DNA of 64,000 nt, from positions 224,200 to 288,199 of the forward strand of contig JAPLFG010000005.1 in NCBI GenBank assembly GCA_026390795.1. Direction: 5' to 3'. The notes below the pieces were generated by a model. That model was not told the origin of the DNA. It saw only the letters and a program-made list of their open reading frames with translations, and ran no database searches. Source of the stretch: Ignavibacteriales bacterium. GTDB taxonomy: Bacteria > Bacteroidota > Ignavibacteria > Ignavibacteriales > Melioribacteraceae. Shown in pieces: positions 8,568 through 17,603 of the stretch (positions within the stretch are counted from its first letter, which is position 1; every line of letters begins with the position of its first letter). Both the position numbers and the translations under genes were made by a program.

Positions 8568-9245
8568 TTATATAATACGTTTTTCAACCAAACTGGTGAA
8601 TTTGTTCCCGGCAATAATTATATGGTCGAAGACTTGTATGTCCATGATCTTACCCGCTTCCACCATTTTGCGCGTTAATGAAATATCTTCATTGCTCGGT
8701 TCACTATTTCCGCTTGGATGATTATGGAGAAGAATTATATTCGCAGAATTATTTTCAATTGCAACTTTGAATACTTCACGGGGATGTACCACACTTGAAT
8801 TTAGGTTGCCAACCGAAATCAATTCCATTTTAGTAATCTTGTTGGCAGAATTTAAACATACCACGTAAAATTCTTCTTTCACTTTATCACGAAGTAGCGG
8901 AATGAAGATTTCTGCAATGTCGTTCGGCGATGCAATTTTCTTTATTGAGAACAATTTCTTTTGAGTATCAATTCTGCGGCTTATTTCGAATGCGGCAATG
9001 AGCGTTGCGGCTTTATCTTTTCCAATTCCCAGCTGCTTTTGTATTGCTTCGGAGGTTTGTGAAGTGAGGTTGTTAAGTCCGTCCCATTTCTTAATTAAAT
9101 CCTGAGCGACTTGTAATACACTTTTACCTTTTGTGCCGGTTCTTAGAAGAATAGCAATTAATTCTGTGTCAGTTAAACTTTGTACACCTCGCAGAATTAA
9201 TTTTTCGCGCGGACGGTCGTCTATTGGCAGCTCTTTTACTTTCAT
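8568..9245 (-). CDS. radC: RadC family JAB/MPN-domain protein
   Basis: A 225-aa RadC-family protein. An N-terminal helix-hairpin-helix region (LGIGKDKAATLIAAFEI) is followed by a JAMM metalloprotease-like domain with HNHPSGNSEPSNED, which supplies the two His and the Asp of the metal site. Despite the old name, a role in recombinational repair is not supported for the family and its substrate is unknown. A GGAG ribosome-binding site precedes ATG 9245. It lies 30 bp beyond the guaA stop on the opposite side of guaA from gcvH. Confidence 0.95.
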   Translation of the reverse strand: MKVKELPIDDRPREKLILRGVQSLTDTELIAILLRTGTKGKSVLQVAQDLIKKWDGLNNLTSQTSEAIQKQLGIGKDKAATLIAAFEISRRIDTQKKLFSIKKIASPNDIAEIFIPLLRDKVKEEFYVVCLNSANKITKMELISVGNLNSSVVHPREVFKVAIENNSANIILLHNHPSGNSEPSNEDISLTRKMVEAGKIMDIQVFDHIIIAGNKFTSLVEKRII

Positions 9246-9275
9246 TGCTTTTCTCCAGCTAATGATTGTAATTAT

Positions 9276-10817
9276 TTATTCCCATTCAATTGTGGCAGGA
9301 GGTTTTGAGCTTATATCATATACTACACGGTTAACACCGCGTACCGAACGGATAATTTTATTTGATACCAATTCCAGAAAATCATGGTCAAAACGATACC
9401 AATCTGCAGTCATCCCATCTGTTGAAGTAACGGCGCGGAGAGCAATTACATTTTCGTAAGTCCGCATATCACCCATTACACCAACAGTTTGAATGGGAAG
9501 CAACACCGCAAATGCTTGCCAAATCTTATCATATATTTTTGCATTGTCGAGTTCAGTAATGAAAATATCATCAGCTTCACGCAGAATATCGAGCCGTTCT
9601 TCTGTAATCTCTCCAAGTACACGAACCGCAAGTCCAGGACCCGGGAATGGATGCCGGCGAATGAATATTTCCGGCAAACTAAGTTCACGCCCAATAGCAC
9701 GCACTTCATCTTTGAATAGTTCTCTGAACGGCTCAATTAATTTAAGATTCATCCGCTCCGGTAGTCCGCCAACATTGTGATGTGTTTTAATTGTAGCAGA
9801 AGCACCTTTAACAGAAACTGATTCGATTACATCCGGATATAACGTACCCTGAACGAGGAATTCGGCGTCAGAAAATTTCTTTGCTTCGCTATCAAAAACT
9901 TCTATAAAAGTATTTCCAATGATTTTTCTTTTTATCTCCGGATCAGTGACTCCGGCAAGTTTGGTAAGAAAAAGTTCAGAGGCATCTACATAATCAATAT
10001 GCATTTTATAATTATCACTGAACATTTTTTTAATAAACGCACTCTCATCTTTACGCATCATACCATGATCTACATGGATACATACCAACTGTTCACCCAC
10101 AGCTTTATGAATTAGTACCGCGGCAACAGATGAATCGACTCCTCCGCTTAAAGCACAAATAACTTTTTTACCGCCGACTTTTAGTTTAACTTCAATTATA
10201 GTTGAGTTGATAAAATTTTGTGAAGTCCAATCGGCTTTACAGCCGCATATATCAAAAACAAAATTCTCTAAAATTCTTTTACCAAATTTTGTATGTGATA
10301 CTTCCGGATGAAACTGAATGCCATATAATTTTTTGTCCGGATTAGATATTGAGCATAACGGCGAGTTTTCTGTTTTTCCTGTTACTGAAAATCCTTTTGG
10401 TAATTTGGTCACATAATCGCCATGACTCATCCAAATTATAGAACCATCATCGACACCCATAAATAGGAAATCATCTTCAAGTATTTCCAGATGCGCTTTT
10501 CCGTATTCGCGGTCATCGGCTGGTTCAACTTTGCCTCCCAGTACTTTAGACATTAGCTGCAAACCATAACAAATACCCAGCACAGGAATGCCGAGTTCAA
10601 AAATCTCTTTTGATACGGACGGAGAACCTTCTTCATTTACACTCATCGGTCCGCCACTTAAAATTATGCCAGACGGTTTTTCTTTTTTGATCAGTTCAAT
10701 CGGGAAAGTATGCGGGTGAATTTCCGAATAAACTTTACTTTCACGAATCCGCCGTGCGATAAGTTGTGTATACTGAGAACCGAAATCGAGTATTAAAATT
10801 TTTTGTTGATGAGTCAT
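9276..10817 (-). CDS. guaA: GMP synthase (glutamine-hydrolysing)
   Basis: A 513-aa enzyme that converts XMP to GMP with glutamine and ATP. Domains in order: class I glutamine amidotransferase with nucleophile GICYGLQ and the HPEV catalytic His; ATP-pyrophosphatase with SGGVDSS; and the C-terminal dimerisation domain ending in the canonical KPPATIEWE. Length is full. It is separated from gcvH by a strong hairpin. Confidence 0.98.
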   Translation of the reverse strand: MTHQQKILILDFGSQYTQLIARRIRESKVYSEIHPHTFPIELIKKEKPSGIILSGGPMSVNEEGSPSVSKEIFELGIPVLGICYGLQLMSKVLGGKVEPADDREYGKAHLEILEDDFLFMGVDDGSIIWMSHGDYVTKLPKGFSVTGKTENSPLCSISNPDKKLYGIQFHPEVSHTKFGKRILENFVFDICGCKADWTSQNFINSTIIEVKLKVGGKKVICALSGGVDSSVAAVLIHKAVGEQLVCIHVDHGMMRKDESAFIKKMFSDNYKMHIDYVDASELFLTKLAGVTDPEIKRKIIGNTFIEVFDSEAKKFSDAEFLVQGTLYPDVIESVSVKGASATIKTHHNVGGLPERMNLKLIEPFRELFKDEVRAIGRELSLPEIFIRRHPFPGPGLAVRVLGEITEERLDILREADDIFITELDNAKIYDKIWQAFAVLLPIQTVGVMGDMRTYENVIALRAVTSTDGMTADWYRFDHDFLELVSNKIIRSVRGVNRVVYDISSKPPATIEWE

Positions 10818-10853
10818 ATTTTTTTAGAGGTGTTAAGGTATCGTGGAAAATAA

Positions 10854-10879
10854 TTGTCCGCGAAATTAATCGCGGACAA
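10854..10879 (-). terminator. Terminator-like hairpin between gcvH and guaA
   Basis: TTGTCCGCGA (10854-10863) and TCGCGGACAA (10870-10879) form a perfect 10-bp stem with a 6-nt loop. On the minus strand the stem is followed by TTATTTT. It lies between the gcvH stop and the guaA start and probably ends the efp-acc-gcvH transcript. Confidence 0.7.
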
Positions 10880-10897
10880 AAATAAATCTAAAAATTA

Positions 10898-11275
10898 TTA
10901 ACCGAGTTGAGCTTTGTAAGCTTCTGCACTGAGCAGATTATCTAATTGTGAAAGATCAGCAATCTCAATTTTAATAATCCAACCGGACGAATAAGGATCA
11001 GTATTTACAAGCTGCGGTTCATCATTTAGTTTTGTATTCAGTTCTAAGACTTTTCCTGTTACAGGAGCATACATATCACTTACTGTTTTAACCGCTTCAA
11101 TAGTACCGAAAGATTCGCCGCTAGTTATTTCCGCTAAATCAGGTGCAATATCAATATAAACTATATCTCCCAATTCACCTTGAGCAAAATCTGTAACTCC
11201 AATTGTTCCAACGTTTCCTTCAACCTTTATCCACTCATGGTCCTTGGTATACTTAAGATTTTCTGGAATATTCAT
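10898..11275 (-). CDS. gcvH: Glycine cleavage system H protein (lipoyl carrier)
   Basis: A 125-aa lipoyl-carrier protein. The lipoylation motif ESFGTIEAVKTVSDMYAPV has the modified Lys in AVK, and the N-terminal KYTKDHEW is characteristic. It shuttles the aminomethyl group between the P, T and L proteins, but no gcvP or gcvT is in the window. Instead it lies 10 bp after accC in what looks like the efp-accB-accC-gcvH transcript. AGAGG precedes ATG 11275. Confidence 0.97.
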   Translation of the reverse strand: MNIPENLKYTKDHEWIKVEGNVGTIGVTDFAQGELGDIVYIDIAPDLAEITSGESFGTIEAVKTVSDMYAPVTGKVLELNTKLNDEPQLVNTDPYSSGWIIKIEIADLSQLDNLLSAEAYKAQLG

Positions 11276-11285
11276 AATTACCTCT

Positions 11286-12626
11286 TTAGTTGATATTAAT
11301 GTGTTTATCTATGAATGAAGTATCAAAATCACCTTCGATAAATTTTTCATTTTCTAGAACTTTCATATGAAATGGGATTGTGGTTTTGATACCTTCAATT
11401 TTGAATTCTTCTAATGCACGTCTTGCTCTATTAATAGCATGTTTCCGGTCCGTTCCCCAAACAATCATCTTCGCAATTAATGAATCATAGTTTGGAGGAA
11501 TTACATAATCGTTGTAAACATGAGAATCGATTCTGACGCCAAAGCCGCCGGGAAAATGTAAATACTCAATTCGACCCGGAGATGGTCTGAAATTATGATC
11601 TGGGTCTTCAGCATTAATCCTAAATTCAATTGCATGTCCGCGGGGTTCGAGCGGTTTGTCTTCTATTGGGCGACCAGCAGCAATCAATATTTGATTTTTT
11701 ACCAGATCAAAATTACGAACCATTTCTGTAACCGGATGCTCAACTTGAATTCTTGTGTTCATTTCTATGAAATAAAAATTCTGGTGCTTATCAACTAGGA
11801 ATTCAATTGTGCCGGCACCTTCATAATTTACAGAACGAACTCCAAGAAGTGCAGCTTCGCCCATTTTTTTTCTAACCTCATTGGTAATAAACGGTGATGG
11901 AGATTCTTCAATTAATTTTTGATGTCTTCGTTGAATTGAACAGTCTCTTTCACCATACTGATAAAAATTTCCGTGAGTGTCGCATAAAACTTGTATTTCA
12001 ATGTGGCGTGGATTTTCAATGTACTTCTCTAAATAAAGATCTGCATTATTGAATGCGGCTCCGGCTTCATTGCCGGCGGTTTGAAATGCTTTTTCAATTT
12101 CGCTTTCATCCCAAACAATTCTCATTCCTTTACCGCCTCCTCCCGCAGATGCTTTCATCATAACAGGATAACCTATTTCTGCGGCAATTTTCTTTGCTTC
12201 TTCAACATCATGTACTACACCGGCACTTCCGGGAACAACTGGAACGCCGACTTTTTTCATTGTCTCTTTTGCAAATGCTTTATCACCCATTTTCCGGATT
12301 GAATCTGGTGAAGGACCTATGAATTTAATATTTGATTCGGCACAGATCTCGCTGAAATCTGCATTCTCAGCAAGGAATCCATAACCAGGATGAATAGCAT
12401 CTGCACCTGTTATCTGGGCTGCGGAAAGGATGCTACTAACTTTTAGGTAACTTAGATTACTTGGTGCAGGGCCAATGCAAACAGCTTCGTCTGCAAAAAC
12501 TACATGGAGAGAATCACGGTCAATTTCACTATAAACTGCAACAGTGGGTATTCCCAACTCTTTGCAAGTTCTAATAATTCTTAGTGCTATCTCACCGCGA
12601 TTAGCGATTAAAATTTTCTTAAACAA
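11286..12626 (-). CDS. accC: Acetyl-CoA carboxylase, biotin carboxylase subunit
   Basis: A 446-aa ATP-grasp enzyme that carboxylates biotin on AccB in fatty-acid synthesis. Visible are [15 protein letters not shown], the Gly-rich ATP loop [26 protein letters not shown] and [15 protein letters not shown] 12626 is chosen because AGAGGA sits just upstream and translation from it gives the canonical N-terminus (M)[15 protein letters not shown] at 12653 overlapping the accB stop would add nine residues not typical of the family. Confidence 0.95.
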   Translation of the reverse strand: MFKKILIANRGEIALRIIRTCKELGIPTVAVYSEIDRDSLHVVFADEAVCIGPAPSNLSYLKVSSILSAAQITGADAIHPGYGFLAENADFSEICAESNIKFIGPSPDSIRKMGDKAFAKETMKKVGVPVVPGSAGVVHDVEEAKKIAAEIGYPVMMKASAGGGGKGMRIVWDESEIEKAFQTAGNEAGAAFNNADLYLEKYIENPRHIEIQVLCDTHGNFYQYGERDCSIQRRHQKLIEESPSPFITNEVRKKMGEAALLGVRSVNYEGAGTIEFLVDKHQNFYFIEMNTRIQVEHPVTEMVRNFDLVKNQILIAAGRPIEDKPLEPRGHAIEFRINAEDPDHNFRPSPGRIEYLHFPGGFGVRIDSHVYNDYVIPPNYDSLIAKMIVWGTDRKHAINRARRALEEFKIEGIKTTIPFHMKVLENEKFIEGDFDTSFIDKHININ

Positions 12627-12652
12627 AATTTCCTCTTGAAAGTTTGATAACA

Positions 12653-13117
12653 CTACGCAGTCTCAATCAGAAATAGAGGTTGATTATATTCAACTGGAGT
12701 GGCGTTTTCAACTAGAATTTTTACAATTTTTCCGCTAACGTCACATTCAATTTCATTCATCAGTTTCATTGCTTCAACAATGCAAAGAACCGAACCGGCA
12801 GTAACAACATCACCAACCTGAATATAAGGATCTGCATCAGGTGCCGGAGCGCGGTAAAATGTTCCAACTATAGGAGATTTTACTTCATGAAGTTTTGAAG
12901 ATTTTTCGGCAGGTGTAATAGTTTTCGCATCAACTTCGGTTATTACCGGGGATTGCGATAGAACTAATTGCCTTGAATAATCACCAGCCGGTTGATACTG
13001 AACTTGATTTAGATTTTTGGAAATTTTTACTTTGAGATCACCTTCAGCGACTTCAAATTCGGTGATTTCACTTTGCTCAACTAATTTAATGAGCTTTTTG
13101 AGAAGATTTATGTCCAT
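12653..13117 (-). CDS. accB: Acetyl-CoA carboxylase biotin carboxyl carrier protein
   Basis: A 154-aa BCCP: N-terminal helix ([23 protein letters not shown]), a flexible linker, then the biotinyl domain with the EAMKLMNE biotinylation site and the [19 protein letters not shown] 'thumb'. ATG 13117, ten bases after the efp stop, gives the usual family N-terminus. An alternative ATG at 13150 inside efp has AGGTGG three bases upstream and would add eleven residues. It is followed directly by accC. Confidence 0.95.
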   Translation of the reverse strand: MDINLLKKLIKLVEQSEITEFEVAEGDLKVKISKNLNQVQYQPAGDYSRQLVLSQSPVITEVDAKTITPAEKSSKLHEVKSPIVGTFYRAPAPDADPYIQVGDVVTAGSVLCIVEAMKLMNEIECDVSGKIVKILVENATPVEYNQPLFLIETA

Positions 13118-13127
13118 GCCGTCACTC

Positions 13128-13694
13128 TTAATTTTTAACTCGTTCGACATATCCACCTGTTCTTGTATCAACTTTAAGAACATCACCTTCGTTGATAAAC
13201 AGTGGAACGTTTATTTTTGCCCCTGTTTCAAGTTTTGCAGGCTTCAGTGCACTGTTTGCGGTGTCTCCTTTGAAGCCTGGTTCGGTTTCAACTACTTTAA
13301 GCGCAACAAAAATTGGAATTTCTGCAGTGATAATTTGATCTTTGTCGTCAAGTAAAAGTTCGATCTCAACACCTTCTTTCAAATAAACTTGTCCTTCTCC
13401 AATTACGCTTTCGGCAACAGTCATTTGTTCATAAGTTCCATTATCCATTAGAACCAGTCCGCCGGTTTCTCTAAAAAGATATTGATATTTTCTTCTTTCG
13501 ACTCGAATAATTTCAACACCTTCACCGGAACGGAAAGTATTATCCAATACACGGCCTGTTTTCAAATTTTTCAATGAGGTTCTAACAAACGCACCGCCTT
13601 TACCCGGCTTTACGTGCTGGAATTCTACAATTACATACGGCTCATTTTTATACTTAATGATAAGACCATTTCTGAAATCGGAAGTATCTGCCAT
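13128..13694 (-). CDS. efp: Translation elongation factor P
   Basis: A 188-aa three-domain EF-P that rescues ribosomes stalled at polyproline. The domain I loop tip reads [10 protein letters not shown], with Lys at the position that is modified in many bacteria; no modifying enzyme (EpmA/B, EarP, YmfI) is encoded in this window. The C-terminus [17 protein letters not shown] is canonical. Linkage to accB-accC is widespread in bacteria. Confidence 0.97.
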   Translation of the reverse strand: MADTSDFRNGLIIKYKNEPYVIVEFQHVKPGKGGAFVRTSLKNLKTGRVLDNTFRSGEGVEIIRVERRKYQYLFRETGGLVLMDNGTYEQMTVAESVIGEGQVYLKEGVEIELLLDDKDQIITAEIPIFVALKVVETEPGFKGDTANSALKPAKLETGAKINVPLFINEGDVLKVDTRTGGYVERVKN

Positions 13695-13786
13695 AAAAAT
13701 TTTAATCCTTCTAACTTATTAAAATATAGCCACCGCTCGATCTAAAATCAAGGATGGGATTAAATGAATTGCTTACGAAAATTGAA

Positions 13787-14476
13787 TTAGCTCTCAATTT
13801 GAATGATATACCGGTCGATCTCAGAAAAAGCAGCGCTTGTTTTATAATCTTTTTTGATCATTTCAAACACCGTTTTTGCTTCGTCTTTCTTTCCAGAATT
13901 GAGCAAGTTTACTCCTGCTCTTAACAGATATTCTGCATTTGCTGGATTGCTCTTAGAAATTTTTGCTGCCTCTTGGTATAAATCTGCTGCTTTGTCAAAT
14001 TCCTTTTTCGATTCTAGTACTCCGCCTTTACCCGCAAGAGATGTGGCTTTGAATAATGGATTTGAACCTGAATAATCATTGAACATTTTGTAAGCTTCTT
14101 CATTTTTTCCGAGCATCGAATAAGCGTTTGCAAGATAAATTTTAGCTGTTTCGCCATTTTCTGTGCTGCCGTATTGATCAACAATTTTATTCAAACCGAC
14201 TGTGTTTGAGGAGGGCTGTCCATCAATAGCATCTTTAAATGCACTTGATTCATACAACGGAATTAATTTTGCGAGAAGACCGGCAGCAATTTTATTATCG
14301 CTTGCCCTTTTATTCATAAAAAGTGTAACTCCAACTGCTACCAATGCAATTGCAGCAACACCAATTAATATCCGGGCCTGGTTTTCAAGAAAAAAATTTT
14401 TAATGGTGTAATAACTTGTAACAAGTTTGTCTTCTTTCATTTGTTTTTTAGTAATCTTTTTTCTTCTCTCTAACAC
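13787..14476 (-). CDS. Membrane-anchored TPR protein
   Basis: A 229-aa protein. A basic cytoplasmic N-terminus and one transmembrane helix (about 36-54, ILIGVAAIALVAVGVTLFM) are followed by tetratricopeptide-like helices (ETAKIYLANAYSMLGKNEEAYKMF, KKEFDKAADLYQEAAKI, AEYLLRAGVNLLNSGKKDEA). The topology is like YfgM/TPR_21 proteins, which associate with periplasmic chaperones or the translocon. Start is GTG 14476 with GAGG six bases upstream. The partner is unknown. Confidence 0.8.
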   Translation of the reverse strand: MLERRKKITKKQMKEDKLVTSYYTIKNFFLENQARILIGVAAIALVAVGVTLFMNKRASDNKIAAGLLAKLIPLYESSAFKDAIDGQPSSNTVGLNKIVDQYGSTENGETAKIYLANAYSMLGKNEEAYKMFNDYSGSNPLFKATSLAGKGGVLESKKEFDKAADLYQEAAKISKSNPANAEYLLRAGVNLLNSGKKDEAKTVFEMIKKDYKTSAAFSEIDRYIIQIES

Positions 14477-14530
14477 TTTTAACCTCGTTTGTTGATAAAT
14501 CTAAAAATTCGGGGCGAAATCTAAGAAAAA

Positions 14531-15580
14531 TTATAGACCAATTCTAATATGATTTGAAAAAATCCATGCATTTTGGTTTATGTAGACTTCTACACGATAA
14601 ACGCCCTTTTCTTTAACCAAAAATTGAGTAAATGAATCGTTTATTGAAAAAATTTCTTCGCCGTTTTTAATGATTTTGATCTTTACATTCTGTTTAGGAG
14701 TTTGAATTCGCAATTTTAAGTCATTCAAAAGAGGTATCGTTTCTCCCATCTGGTAAATATTCTCTCCTTCTTCCGCTGTAAATCTAAATCCTTTTGCATC
14801 ACCATGATAGGAATTGGAGACAAAACATCTGCCCTCTTCAAGAGCTTTATAAATCTGTTTTTTTGCTGAATTGATTAATACTGAGTCGGTTGAAATTTCG
14901 ACTTCTTCTTTGAGAAGTATGTGCGTTCTAATTGATTTGAATAAAACTTTGTAGGGAAAAACTTCCATTTCCACAAAGCCGAATACATTAACTTTATGAG
15001 CGTGTGCATCTACTCCGCCAATACCAACTACTTTCCGTTTTAGGTTTAGTTTATCCCATATTTCAAGAGTGTCACTTGGAGGGGCCGAGATTGATTTAAG
15101 CGGGTGTAAAAAATAATTGTATTTATTTTGTTCGGTAAGTCCTTCCATCCATTCAGACATATGATTCCAAATTTCAATTCCAGTGAAGTCTTCGGAACTC
15201 CATTCTGTCCATGGATAAGCCGGATGCTCTTTCATGGAGGATCTTTTTTCATTCGGGTGCGCAATAAAACCGATTCCGCCAGCTTCTTTTACTTTACTAA
15301 CATATTCTTTTGCGGAAATTCGAGTAGAATAAGCCTCGTTAATACCAAAAGCGAGATAATGATTTTTGTTCTCCTTGTCGTTTATTTCACAACCGACAAG
15401 CAGAAGTGTTTTACCGTACCAGCCTTCAAATCCTTCATGAAGTGCCCGCAAAGTATTATGATCGGTAAGTAAGATAAAATTAAGCCCGGATTCGTTTGCA
15501 AACTGAGCAATATCTTTAACTTCGCCCGAGCCATCAGAATAAACTGAATGGATATGTAATGCACCAATGTATTCAAACAT
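14531..15580 (-). CDS. PHP-domain metal-dependent phosphoesterase/hydrolase
   Basis: A 349-aa protein of the PHP / CehA-McbA type. It begins with the metal-binding HIHSVYSDGS and continues with ILLTDHNTL, GFIAHPNE and GGVDAHAHK, which provide the His/Asp cluster of the trinuclear site. The last 100 residues form a separate beta domain (LRIQTPKQNVKIKIIKNGEEI), as in CehA-like hydrolases. The substrate cannot be deduced. GGGAA precedes ATG 15580. Confidence 0.85.
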   Translation of the reverse strand: MFEYIGALHIHSVYSDGSGEVKDIAQFANESGLNFILLTDHNTLRALHEGFEGWYGKTLLLVGCEINDKENKNHYLAFGINEAYSTRISAKEYVSKVKEAGGIGFIAHPNEKRSSMKEHPAYPWTEWSSEDFTGIEIWNHMSEWMEGLTEQNKYNYFLHPLKSISAPPSDTLEIWDKLNLKRKVVGIGGVDAHAHKVNVFGFVEMEVFPYKVLFKSIRTHILLKEEVEISTDSVLINSAKKQIYKALEEGRCFVSNSYHGDAKGFRFTAEEGENIYQMGETIPLLNDLKLRIQTPKQNVKIKIIKNGEEIFSINDSFTQFLVKEKGVYRVEVYINQNAWIFSNHIRIGL

Positions 15581-15638
15581 TTAAATTCCCGGATCAATCT
15601 GGCGTGAATTAATCCAATTAAATGAAAGATATGAACAA

Positions 15639-15944
15639 TTAAACGTTGTTCACTTCAAACAAGGTAGTATATTGTGTTGACTGCTCTTTGATCATATCGG
15701 AAAGTTTTGTCATTAGAATATCTATGCGTTCGTCGGTATTGTCTTCAAAATTCTCATACGATTCTTTACTTTTAAAAATATATATCTCCTCAAAGTTATT
15801 CGGTTTATTTTTCTGTTCAAATACCGAATAATTTTCTAAACCATCTGCCTTTACCAAATTCTTTAATTCACGAACTACATCCAGGTATTCTTCTCGTTTT
15901 TCCGGAAAAACATTATAACGAATGGAAAAAATTACTTTACTCAT
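15639..15944 (-). CDS. ABM-fold (antibiotic biosynthesis monooxygenase-like) protein
   Basis: A 101-aa ferredoxin-like-fold protein: IFSIRYNVFPEKREEYLDVV, then YSVFEQKNKPNNFEEIYIFKSKESYENF. This resembles the dimeric alpha-beta barrel ABM/YgiN group, which includes quinol monooxygenases and haem-degrading enzymes. No catalytic residue can be assigned, so the function is unknown. A strong GAGGAG precedes ATG 15944. It lies 17 bp from dapF on the same strand. Confidence 0.65.
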   Translation of the reverse strand: MSKVIFSIRYNVFPEKREEYLDVVRELKNLVKADGLENYSVFEQKNKPNNFEEIYIFKSKESYENFEDNTDERIDILMTKLSDMIKEQSTQYTTLFEVNNV

Positions 15945-15961
15945 TGAGCTCCTCGATTATA

Positions 15962-16816
15962 TTATATTAATAATTCTCCCTTAAAAATTATTTCTGCAAG
16001 TCCAGTTAAAGAGAGTTCCTGCACTTTCTGATTCTCAATTTTAAAATCTACCGTTAACACATCACCGCTTTGCGGGTGAATTTTAATCGGCGGATTAAAA
16101 TTATTTTGAACAAAAGAAATTAACGCCGAAGCAACGGACCCGGTGCCGCAAGAAAGAGTCTCTTCTTCAACGCCCCGTTCATAACTTCTAATTCTAATTT
16201 CGTTGTTATTAAGCTGAACAAAATTAACATTGGTTCCTTCGGGTGCAAAATCTTTGTGATAACGAATTTCTCTCCCAATTTCAAAAACTGGAAAGTCATT
16301 TATATCAGTATAGAAAGAATTTGCTTCTGCCGGATTTCTAAGAACATCGTTTATCTTTATTACAATATGCGGTGAACCAGTATCAACATAAGATGCCGGA
16401 ATTAACTGATTAGCGGCTTTAATCTTGAAATTCTGTTTCATCTTTTTCGGATTATTAAGAAAGAACTTAATTTCTCCGTTTTTTAATACTTGTCCGGAAT
16501 ATTCAATATCATTTGCTATAAATTTGATCTCATCTTCAGCAAATCTGCCGCTTATATTTCCATATCTAATAGCACATCTTGCGCCGTTTGCACATAAACT
16601 TCCGGTCGATCCATCTGAATTAAAGTATTTCATCTCAAACGCGTAACCAGTAAGGTCAGAGATCAAGAGAACACCATCGGCACCAATACCAGTGCGTCTT
16701 TTACACAGTTTATTAATGACTTCCGATGTTAATTCAACTTCCGGATTGATTTTTTTATCAAACAAAATAAAATCGTTACCGGCGCCGCTCAATTTTGTGA
16801 AGTAAAGGTGCATCAT
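15962..16816 (-). CDS. dapF: Diaminopimelate epimerase
   Basis: A 284-aa enzyme that converts LL- to meso-diaminopimelate for lysine and peptidoglycan synthesis. The catalytic cysteines lie in SLCANGARCA and TLSCGTGSVAS; the N-terminal FTKLSGAGNDFILFD and the RTGIGADGVL stretch are diagnostic. Ala replaces the common Gly after the first Cys (CANGAR rather than CGNGAR), a mild variation. It indicates a DAP-type peptidoglycan. Confidence 0.97.
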   Translation of the reverse strand: MMHLYFTKLSGAGNDFILFDKKINPEVELTSEVINKLCKRRTGIGADGVLLISDLTGYAFEMKYFNSDGSTGSLCANGARCAIRYGNISGRFAEDEIKFIANDIEYSGQVLKNGEIKFFLNNPKKMKQNFKIKAANQLIPASYVDTGSPHIVIKINDVLRNPAEANSFYTDINDFPVFEIGREIRYHKDFAPEGTNVNFVQLNNNEIRIRSYERGVEEETLSCGTGSVASALISFVQNNFNPPIKIHPQSGDVLTVDFKIENQKVQELSLTGLAEIIFKGELLI

Positions 16817-17024
16817 TCTGGTTTCAAATTTACGGCATTAATGTCCCTAAAGCAACGAAAATTGGGTGCTGGCACGGTTTTTATGCATACGATTTTTGAT
16901 AATCAGCCCGAATAATTATTCGCCGAGTTACACGTTGGGATAAATATGAGTACTTCCAATTCCATATATTAGTTCTGTATTTAAAGAAACTTCCAATGAG
17001 TAGAATTAGGGAAAATAATATTCG

Positions 17025-17489
17025 ATGAACTACTACATAATAGATGGAAATAATTTAATAGGTCGGATAAAATCATTACAGCAAATTCAAAAAAAAGATA
17101 AACAGGCCAGCCGTGAACAATTAATTTATTTTCTTAATAGACATTTTGCAGGCAAGAAGGTAAAGCTTTCACTTCATTTGGATGGGCATCCGAATCTCCC
17201 TCTATCAATTTCAAAAGGAAAAATAACGTATTCCTTTAATCAGCCATCCGATAACTTTATTAGAAAAGAAATTGAAATCTCTTCCAATCCAAGATTGATA
17301 ACCCTTGTAACTTCAGATCATAGTTTAATGAACTTCGGAAAAGTTTGCGGCTGTAAGGTAATATCAGCGGATGATTTTTATAGAGAAACCGAAAAATCTT
17401 CTGTAAAGAATGATGAGGCGGAAAAGATAAACCAGTTAGAAAAAAATAATGATGAGTTCCTAAAACTTTTTCAGAATAAAAAAAGGTAG
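17025..17489 (+). CDS. NYN-domain (YacP-like) ribonuclease-family protein
   Basis: A 154-aa PIN-like NYN domain. It starts with YYIIDGNNLIG, the acidic metal-binding start of YacP/NYN nucleases, and continues with LVTSDHSL and CKVISADDFY. The C-terminal 35 residues are charged and helical. Relatives such as Rae1/YacP act on RNA at the ribosome; this role is inferred. A hairpin with TAGATTT/AAATCTA arms begins at the stop codon. Confidence 0.82.
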   Translation: MNYYIIDGNNLIGRIKSLQQIQKKDKQASREQLIYFLNRHFAGKKVKLSLHLDGHPNLPLSISKGKITYSFNQPSDNFIRKEIEISSNPRLITLVTSDHSLMNFGKVCGCKVISADDFYRETEKSSVKNDEAEKINQLEKNNDEFLKLFQNKKR

Positions 17490-17504
17490 ATTTTCATAAA
17501 TCTA
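17487..17504 (+). terminator. Hairpin at the end of the NYN gene
   Basis: TAGATTT and AAATCTA form a 7-bp stem with a TCAT loop, starting on the stop codon of the NYN gene. There is no U-run after it, so terminator function is doubtful. Confidence 0.3.
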
Positions 17505-17603
17505 GAACAATTTTACTTTGTCTACTAAATATCATTAACTAAATTGCAATTTAAAATTGCCAGTTAAAGAAACTCCAATAATTTCCTTTGGGGAAGCACC
17601 TTA

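Noticed and set aside
9489-9780. Overlapping plus-strand frames of 76-95 aa
   Set aside because: They are shadows of guaA, which is clearly coding on the minus strand.
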